Assembly: GCA_032111745.1 (NCBI GenBank)
Contig: JAULUH010000218.1
Coordinates: forward strand, 1 to 5,069
Reading direction: 5' to 3'
Source: JAULUH01 sp032111745
GTDB taxonomy: Bacteria; Chloroflexota; Anaerolineae; JAAEKA01
DNA length: 5,069 nt
Part shown: positions 1-5,069 of the stretch, piece by piece
Layout: each line of letters begins with the position of its first letter
Numbering within the stretch: position 1 is the first letter of the stretch
Notes under the pieces: model-generated
Databases searched by the model: none
What the model saw: only the letters and a program-made list of their open reading frames with translations
Told to the model about the DNA's origin: nothing
Translations under genes and position numbers: made by a program

Positions 1-692
1 GCACCGTAGGCGAAAAGCAGCAGCGGGACCGCCGTGGCGACCCCGGCGAAGGCCAGCAGCAGGGTGGTCGGCAGGCCATCGTGGCCAAAGGCGGCCGTGC
101 CGTTGGCCTCCTGGTAGAGCAGGAAGAGCAGGGCGGGCAGGAACAAGACCGCAGCCTCCACGGAGAAGCCCTCCAGGGAGTTCAGCGGCGCGGTTTTGCG
201 GATCAGCCCGTAGATGGCGAAGGTGACCGCTAGGGTCAGCGCGATCCACGGCAGCTGGCCGTAGTTCCAGGTCAGGTAGGCCACCCCGGCGGCGGCCAGG
301 GCGATGGCGGCCCACTGCCCGGGCCGCAAGCGCTCCCGCAGGAACACGATGCCCAGCAATACGCTCACCAGGGGATTGATGAAGTAGCCCAGGCTGGCAT
401 CGACGATGTGGCCGCTGTTAACAGACCAGATGTAGATGAACCAGTTGATGCTCAACAGGCTGGCGCTGGCGACGAAGGGCAGCACCATGGCCGGCCGTTG
501 CCGGAGGCGCGCCAGCCACTCCCAGTGCCTGGTCCAGGCCAGCAGCAGCAGGGCAAACACCAGCGACCACACCATGCGGTGGGAAAGGATCTCCAGGGGC
601 GGGACGTGTTGGATGGCCTTCCAGTAGACGGGCAATAGCCCCCAGATGGCGTAGGCCCCCAGCGCAGCCAGCATGCCGTTTCGTGAGCTCAT
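1..692 (-). CDS. rarD: RarD-type EamA-family permease, 3' end cut by window edge
   Basis: Inner-membrane permease of the drug/metabolite transporter (EamA) superfamily, RarD branch; the substrate of the branch is not established. I translated the frame myself: it is open from the ATG at 692 to base 1 and gives 230 residues of a protein normally near 295, so about 65 C-terminal residues lie outside. The family signature is strong: a NWFIYIWSVNSGH block (residues 83-95) followed by ASLGYFINPLVSVLLG (99-114), then RLRPGQW at 121-127, YGLIRK at 161-166 and TAVPLLLF at 220-227. Hydrophobic segments near 8-25, 36-52, 70-88, 97-116, 126-141, 147-163, 178-193 and 209-228 suit the usual ten-helix fold. 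The start lies one base after the aldolase stop. The nearest Shine-Dalgarno-like GAGAGG is about 15 bases upstream, so translation probably depends on coupling. Met7 is a less likely alternative start. Confidence 0.9.
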   Translation of the reverse strand, partial: MSSRNGMLAALGAYAIWGLLPVYWKAIQHVPPLEILSHRMVWSLVFALLLLAWTRHWEWLARLRQRPAMVLPFVASASLLSINWFIYIWSVNSGHIVDASLGYFINPLVSVLLGIVFLRERLRPGQWAAIALAAAGVAYLTWNYGQLPWIALTLAVTFAIYGLIRKTAPLNSLEGFSVEAAVLFLPALLFLLYQEANGTAAFGHDGLPTTLLLAFAGVATAVPLLLFAYG

Positions 693-693
693 G

Positions 694-1359
694 CTAGGCT
701 TGGGGCACCTCTCGGGCGCGGCGATAGCGGCCGGTGATGCGCTCCAGCTCCTCGATGTCGGTGCGGGTGAGGGATGAGCAGCTGCCCGTGGCGGCGTGGG
801 CCAGCAGCACGATGCGCGCGGCCTGTTCCACGGCCAGGCTGTGCTCCAGCGCTTCCAGCGTGCTGGGGGCCACCAGGATCAGGCCGTGGTTGCGCAGCAG
901 CACGGCGTCATGGTCGACGACCAGGTCGCTGACCGCGTCGGCCAGGGGCTCCGTGGCGGGCGTCATGTAGGGGATCAGCGGCACCTCGGCGCCGATGGCC
1001 AGGTAGAGGTCCGGCGTGAGGGCGGGCAGGGAGAGGCCGGCGCAGCCGAGGGCCAGGCAGTTGGGCGGGTGGATGTGAAAGACGGTGGCGGCATCGGGGC
1101 GGATGCGGTAGCAGGCCAGGTGCATGGCGTGCTCGCTGGAGGCGCGCTGCAGCTGCCAGGTGTTGACGCCGTCGATGCGCAGCGGCACGAAGTCGGCCGC
1201 GCTCAGGCGGTCCAGGCGGGCGCCGGCCGGCGTGATGTAGCACACGTCGTCCCAGCGCAGGCTGATATTGCCGCCGGCGCCCCACACCAGGCCGGTCTCC
1301 ACCAGTTGGCGGCCGGCGGCGGCCAGGTTAACGAGTCGAGCTTCCAGGGAGATAGCCAT
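694..1359 (-). CDS. Class II aldolase/adducin family protein, fuculose-phosphate-aldolase-like
   Basis: Predicted cytoplasmic Zn-dependent class II aldolase of 221 residues, close to the 215 of E. coli FucA. Family members cleave sugar phosphates such as L-fuculose-1-phosphate to dihydroxyacetone phosphate plus an aldehyde; relatives act as epimerases (AraD) or dehydratases (MtnB). Conserved features are all present: phosphate-binding GNIS (30-33), ITPAG (42-46), SSEHAMH with the catalytic Glu at 76, zinc ligands His95 and His97 in FHIHPP, and His158 in RNHGL. Tyr119 may match the FucA catalytic Tyr113. I chose the ATG at 1359 because upstream codons in this frame only translate the preceding gene out of frame, while this start gives a standard N terminus with GAGG just before it. 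It begins 11 bases after the transporter-phosphatase stop and ends 1 base before rarD, so it belongs to that operon. The substrate is not readable; an active-site residue set this complete argues for a working enzyme. Confidence 0.9.
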   Translation of the reverse strand: MAISLEARLVNLAAAGRQLVETGLVWGAGGNISLRWDDVCYITPAGARLDRLSAADFVPLRIDGVNTWQLQRASSEHAMHLACYRIRPDAATVFHIHPPNCLALGCAGLSLPALTPDLYLAIGAEVPLIPYMTPATEPLADAVSDLVVDHDAVLLRNHGLILVAPSTLEALEHSLAVEQAARIVLLAHAATGSCSSLTRTDIEELERITGRYRRAREVPQA

Positions 1360-1370
1360 CGAGCCTCGAT

Positions 1371-3143
1371 TCACAAAATGGCAGCCAGGTCGGCCGTGGT
1401 GTCGAGGACCAGGTCGGCCTCGTCGAAGTCTTCCCGCTCGCCGAAGCCACACAGCACGGCCACGGCGAGGGAGCCGGCCGCCCGGGCCGCGCGCAGGTCG
1501 GCCATGGTATCGCCCACCATCACCACGTGCTCCGGCGGCACCGCCAGCTGCCCGGCCGCCCACAGCAGGGGTTGGGGATGCGGCTTGCGTCGCGGCGTGG
1601 TATCGGAGCCGACCACCACCTGGATGCGGGCCTCCAGCCCCTGCTGGGCCAGGTAGTCGGAGATCTCTTCCTGGCGGCGGCTGCTGACGATGCCCAGCTT
1701 GTAGCGGCCGTCCAGGCTGTGGATCAGCTCGGTGGTTCCCGGCACGGGCTGCAGCGGTTGCTCGCCGCCGGTGTTGCTGACCATGCCGATCTGCCGGGCT
1801 ATGCGCTGGGCGGCCGAGTCCAGGCCAACCCGCTCCAGGGTCTCCAGCCAGCCGGCGATCCCATCGTGCGACCACATGATCACACGGCGGGCCACCCGCT
1901 CGGCGTCGCCCTCGGGCAACATCACGCGCACGTGCTGCAGTCGCTCCGCCAGGTTGGCCACGGCCCAGTCGTCCGTCTCCACCAGCGTGCCGTCCAGGTC
2001 GAACAGCACAGCCTCCACCGGCCGCCCGCGGATAGTGCCGCGCTGCTCCGCGGGAACCGGCTGCACGGCCACCTCCTCGGGCGGGAAGGGATCCTGGTCC
2101 AGCAGCTTGTTGTAGACGTAGCCCAGCAGCACCCGGGCCGAGGCGATGACCGGGGCGGCCAACAACAGGCCCAGCACACCTCCCACCAGCGCGCCGGCCA
2201 CACTGCCGACGATGACCACGATGGGGTGCAGGTGCACCCGGCGGCCGACGAAGCGCGGCAACAGGTAGAGGCTCTCGACCTGGAACAGGCCAATGTAGAT
2301 GGCGGTGACCAGCAGGGCGAAGCCGAGGTTGCTAATGGGCAGGAAGTTGGAGCCCCGGGCCAGGGCGATCAACGCGGCCAGGATGCCGGCCAGCACGGAG
2401 CCGATGCTGGGGATGAAGGCCAGGAGGCCGGTGATCGCGCCGATGGCTACGGCGCTGGGCATGCCGATCAGGCTGAGCACGACGCTGAACAGCACGAAGA
2501 TCACGAAGCTGAGCACCAGCCGTCCGCGCAGGAACGCGTTCCAGATGCCGCCCAGCTCGCCGCCCAGCCGGTAGACGTCGGCCTGCAGCTGCGGAGGGAT
2601 GGCGTTGACCAGGCCCAGGGTCAGCTGGTTGGCGTCCCTGACCAGCAGAAAGGCGATCACGGCCACGAACAGGGACCAGGCCAGGGTCTGCGCGGCGCCG
2701 GCTACCAGGGACAGGGCGCTGGTGGCGACGGGTGAGACGATGCTGCGCAGGGCGGCCAGGGCCTGGTCCAGCATGGTCTCGGGGTTGAGGCGCAGGGAGA
2801 AGAGCTCCACCGGCTCGGCGGCGAAGCGCTCCAGGACATCCTGCACCGCGCGCAGGTCGATCTGCAGCACCCGTACTTGCTCGACCACGCGGGGGCTGAT
2901 CAGGGCGATGAGGGTGGCCAGGGCCAGGCCGGTAACCACAAACACGAGGAGGGTGGCTACGGTGCGAGACATGCCCGTGCGGCGGATCAGCAGGTTGACG
3001 GGCAGGTTGAGCAGATAGGCCACCAGCAGGGCGGTGATCAGGGGGGCGAGGAGCGCGTGGAAGCGGCTGAGCAGCCACACGCCGGCCAGCAGCAGCCCGA
3101 CGATCACGATGCCTTTGGTTAAGGCGCTCCAACGCACGCTCAT
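1371..3143 (-). CDS. AI-2E family membrane transporter fused to a HAD-superfamily phosphatase
   Basis: A 590-residue two-domain protein. Residues 1-345 form an AI-2E family (TqsA/UPF0118, PF01594-type) permease with about eight hydrophobic segments (near 11-27, 29-48, 60-84, 140-168, 207-228, 230-262, 271-290, 304-345). Family landmarks are GLLAFIPSIGSVLAG (239-253) and PRFVGRRVHLHPIVV (296-310). Known members export the AI-2 signal or act as cation antiporters, so the substrate is open. A Pro-rich linker (about 346-376) leads to a HAD phosphatase resembling the Gph/phosphoglycolate phosphatase group: motif I FDLDGT with Asp382 and Asp384, motif II Ser487 in GIVSSRR, motif III Lys520 in RRKPHP, motif IV GDTMAD with Asp545 and Asp549. 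A cap domain lies between motifs I and II. The catalytic set is complete. With an even number of helices the HAD domain would be cytoplasmic. The reading frame is continuous, with no stop or frame change at the junction. AGGA lies 11 bases before the ATG. The gene starts a unit after the lepB terminator. Confidence 0.88.
   Translation of the reverse strand: MSVRWSALTKGIVIVGLLLAGVWLLSRFHALLAPLITALLVAYLLNLPVNLLIRRTGMSRTVATLLVFVVTGLALATLIALISPRVVEQVRVLQIDLRAVQDVLERFAAEPVELFSLRLNPETMLDQALAALRSIVSPVATSALSLVAGAAQTLAWSLFVAVIAFLLVRDANQLTLGLVNAIPPQLQADVYRLGGELGGIWNAFLRGRLVLSFVIFVLFSVVLSLIGMPSAVAIGAITGLLAFIPSIGSVLAGILAALIALARGSNFLPISNLGFALLVTAIYIGLFQVESLYLLPRFVGRRVHLHPIVVIVGSVAGALVGGVLGLLLAAPVIASARVLLGYVYNKLLDQDPFPPEEVAVQPVPAEQRGTIRGRPVEAVLFDLDGTLVETDDWAVANLAERLQHVRVMLPEGDAERVARRVIMWSHDGIAGWLETLERVGLDSAAQRIARQIGMVSNTGGEQPLQPVPGTTELIHSLDGRYKLGIVSSRRQEEISDYLAQQGLEARIQVVVGSDTTPRRKPHPQPLLWAAGQLAVPPEHVVMVGDTMADLRAARAAGSLAVAVLCGFGEREDFDEADLVLDTTADLAAIL
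2064..2077 (-). promoter_or_regulatory. Strong internal Shine-Dalgarno plus GTG at the transporter/HAD junction
   Basis: Inside the fused gene, AGGAGG (2077-2072) is followed after 5 bases by an in-frame GTG (2066-2064), codon 360. Starting there would yield a 231-residue stand-alone HAD phosphatase, a normal length for that family, with motif I 22 residues in. The site sits exactly in the linker between the two domains. It may be a working internal start, or simply Glu-Glu-Val codons that happen to read as a ribosome-binding site. Confidence 0.45.
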
Positions 3144-3214
3144 GGTCGGTGAGGTCCTGGGCCGAAAAGAGCCGGTGCGGATAGGGATTTTGGAGACGCC
3201 CCGGCACAGCCGCT

Positions 3215-3243
3215 ATCGTACCACAGGTTGCAGCACGGGGAAA
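3215..3243 (-). promoter_or_regulatory. Possible weak promoter for the transporter-HAD/aldolase/rarD unit
   Basis: Between the lepB terminator and the fusion gene, the minus strand reads TGG then TACGAT (3220-3215), an extended -10-like element with 4 of 6 consensus bases. The hexamer 17 bases upstream, TTTCCC (3243-3238), is a poor -35 and overlaps the terminator tail. It is offered because the operon needs a promoter in this 100-base gap and nothing better is visible there. Confidence 0.22.
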
Positions 3244-3279
3244 GAAGACTGGTCCAGTTTCGGAGAACTGGACCAGTCT
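3239..3279 (-). terminator. Rho-independent-like terminator after lepB
   Basis: A perfect 14-bp inverted repeat pairs 3279-3266 with 3259-3246 around a 6-base loop (CTCCGA on the minus strand). On the minus strand the stem is followed by TCTTTCCCC, a broken T tract; on the plus strand no T tract follows. It starts about ten bases after the lepB stop codon. Position and orientation indicate the end of the pnp-lepB side transcripts. The weak tail means termination may be partial. Confidence 0.75.
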
Positions 3280-3289
3280 ATGGTCACGC

Positions 3290-3919
3290 TTAGTCTACCG
3301 GCCCGACGTCCGGCGGGGGCCAGTAGGCGAACCACGCCCGGCCCAGGATGCTGTCCAGGTGGACCGGCCCGAAGGAGCGGCTGTCGTTGCTGGCCCGGCG
3401 GTTGTCGCCCATGACGAACAGGTGCAGCGGCGGCACCACCCGCGGGGCCAGGTTGCCCCGGGTTTTCTGGTCCAGGTAGGGCTCATCCAGGGGCTGGCCG
3501 TCGATGAAGACCTGGTCGTCGTGGATGGCGACCTCCTCGCCGGGCAGGCCGATCACCCGCTTGATCAGTAGCTCCTCGCCCGGCCGCAGGCGCAGCACCA
3601 CGATGTCCCCGCGCTCCGGCGCGTGGAGCCGGTAGGACAGCTTCTCCACTACCAGGCGCATGTCGGTGTGCAGGTTGGGCTCCATGCTCTGGCCGTACAC
3701 CCGCGTGGCCTGGGCCAGGAAGACGTGGATCAGCAGCGCAATGATGATCGCCGGGACGACGGTCTCGGCCACCTCGCGCGCCAGGGCGCCCAACTGCCGA
3801 GCCATGCTTGGCGGCCCGGCAGTTGGGCTGCCCGCGGCCGGCGGGGAGCCGGGCTCGCCCAAGGGCTCTGCCGGCACGGTCTCGATCTGGTCTTGAGCTT
3901 CTTTGTCCACGTTATCCAC
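3290..3919 (-). CDS. lepB: Type I signal peptidase (leader peptidase)
   Basis: Membrane-bound Ser/Lys protease that removes signal peptides from exported proteins on the outer face of the membrane. From the chosen GTG start it is 209 residues. Residues 54-71 (VVPAIIIALLIHVFLAQA) form the single membrane anchor. Catalytic Ser78 is in YGQSMEPNL, the general base Lys120 in LIKRVIGLPGE, and the conserved boxes GDNR (171-174) and SNDSRSFGPV (from 177) complete the S26A family pattern. I prefer GTG at 3919 because AAGGG precedes it by 6 bases. An ATG at 3997 would extend the protein by 26 residues, but that start lies inside a large hairpin. An ATG at 3805 would give a 171-residue protein with a typical short N terminus but no visible ribosome-binding site. 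The chosen start gives a Pro/Gly/Glu-rich cytoplasmic extension of about 38 residues. It lies downstream of pnp and is followed by a terminator. Confidence 0.92.
   Translation of the reverse strand: MDNVDKEAQDQIETVPAEPLGEPGSPPAAGSPTAGPPSMARQLGALAREVAETVVPAIIIALLIHVFLAQATRVYGQSMEPNLHTDMRLVVEKLSYRLHAPERGDIVVLRLRPGEELLIKRVIGLPGEEVAIHDDQVFIDGQPLDEPYLDQKTRGNLAPRVVPPLHLFVMGDNRRASNDSRSFGPVHLDSILGRAWFAYWPPPDVGPVD
3784..3833. repeat. Perfect inverted repeat around an internal ATG of lepB
   Basis: GCCCAACTGCCG at 3788-3799 is the exact reverse complement of 3817-3828. The stem extends outward by GGG/CCC (3784-3786 with 3831-3833) past a small bulge and inward by GCC/GGC (3801-3803 with 3810-3812). In lepB mRNA the alternative start codon AUG (3805-3803) would sit at the edge of the 6-base apical loop. 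The repeat is coding sequence in the stretch just before the membrane anchor. Confidence 0.6.
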
Positions 3920-3925
3920 GCTACA

Positions 3926-3930
3926 CCCTT
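3926..3930 (-). promoter_or_regulatory. Ribosome-binding site that decides the lepB start
   Basis: AAGGG on the minus strand lies 6 bases before the GTG at 3919-3917. No comparable site is seen before the ATGs at 3997 or 3805. A second in-frame GTG three codons further on (3910-3908) is a close alternative. Confidence 0.5.
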
Positions 3931-3967
3931 GGCTCTTGGTGCACCGGAGCGGAGTCTCGCCTATGGT

Positions 3968-4026
3968 GCGGAGTGGAGGCTTCAGCCGGAAGTGCACCTA
4001 AGCCCCGGCTAATGCCTCCACTCCGC
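3968..4026. repeat. Two-tier stem-loop between pnp and lepB
   Basis: A perfect 13-bp outer stem pairs 3968-3980 with 4014-4026. After a 3x3 internal loop, a perfect 6-bp inner stem pairs 3984-3989 with 4005-4010, leaving a 15-base loop that contains the palindrome GTGCAC. TTTT follows on the plus strand (4028-4031), so on the transcribed minus strand an A run precedes the hairpin and no T run follows. It is therefore not a standard terminator for pnp. It begins 10 bases after the pnp stop. It could be a transcript 3'-protecting or processing structure, a lepB leader element, or a copy of a dispersed palindromic repeat. Confidence 0.7.
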
Positions 4027-4036
4027 CTTTTACAAG

Positions 4037-5069
<1,033 letters not shown>

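Noticed and set aside
796..1656. Open plus-strand frame of 286 codons across the aldolase and HAD region.
   Set aside because: It spans two real minus-strand genes and their junction and has biased Gly/Gln/Ala/Val composition with no family signature.
1360..1875. Upstream extension of the aldolase frame to an ATG at 1875.
   Set aside because: The extra 172 codons are an out-of-frame reading of the HAD domain (Arg/Gly/Ala-rich, no similarity to aldolases), and a proper start with GAGG exists at 1359.
1527..2735. Open plus-strand frame of 402 codons opposite the fusion gene, rich in Gln, Gly, Ala and His.
   Set aside because: It is a mirror of a real gene in GC-rich DNA: low-complexity composition, no recognisable domain or motif, and wholly antisense to a gene with intact catalytic motifs.
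2332..3207. Second long minus-strand frame of 291 codons overlapping the AI-2E domain.
   Set aside because: It is Arg/Pro/Gly-rich with no hydrophobic segments or motifs, whereas the other frame gives a clear membrane protein.
3968..4031. Plus-strand terminator (stem followed by TTTT).
   Set aside because: No plus-strand gene with support leads into it, so termination of a plus-strand transcript is not a reasonable main role, although it could limit antisense transcription.

Overview
This is a GC-rich bacterial window in which every convincing gene lies on the minus strand, so it reads right to left. It holds five protein genes: the C-terminal half of polynucleotide phosphorylase (pnp), type I signal peptidase (lepB), a membrane protein of the AI-2E transporter family fused in frame to a HAD-type phosphatase, a class II (fuculose-phosphate-like) aldolase, and the N-terminal three quarters of a RarD-type EamA transporter. 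There are no rRNA or tRNA genes, CRISPR arrays or mobile elements. The host cannot be named from this sequence. The high GC, the short signal peptidase with one membrane anchor, and the AI-2E/HAD arrangement would fit Chloroflexota or another GC-rich non-proteobacterium, but that is a weak inference.

Right part (about 5069-3246): pnp enters from the window edge and ends in a Gly/Arg/Pro/Ser-rich tail. A 117-base gap to the preferred lepB start holds a large two-tier stem-loop. lepB follows, and about ten bases after its stop comes a perfect 14-bp stem-loop with a pyrimidine/T-rich tail that looks like the terminator of this unit. lepB has an uncertain start and a perfect inverted repeat around an internal ATG.

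Left part (about 3245-1): after the terminator and a possible weak promoter, a tightly packed unit runs transporter-phosphatase fusion, 11 bases, aldolase, 1 base, rarD. The spacing implies co-transcription and translational coupling. A HAD phosphatase, a class II aldolase and two transporters could form a small sugar-phosphate or metabolite salvage and export unit, but no substrate can be read from the sequence.

The points most worth a second look are the transporter-HAD fusion, with a strong internal ribosome-binding site and GTG exactly at the domain junction; the stem-loop with two possible partners between pnp and lepB; and the hairpin enclosing an internal ATG of lepB. None is clear evidence of a wholly new system. 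The gene content itself is housekeeping plus an ordinary-looking metabolic operon.
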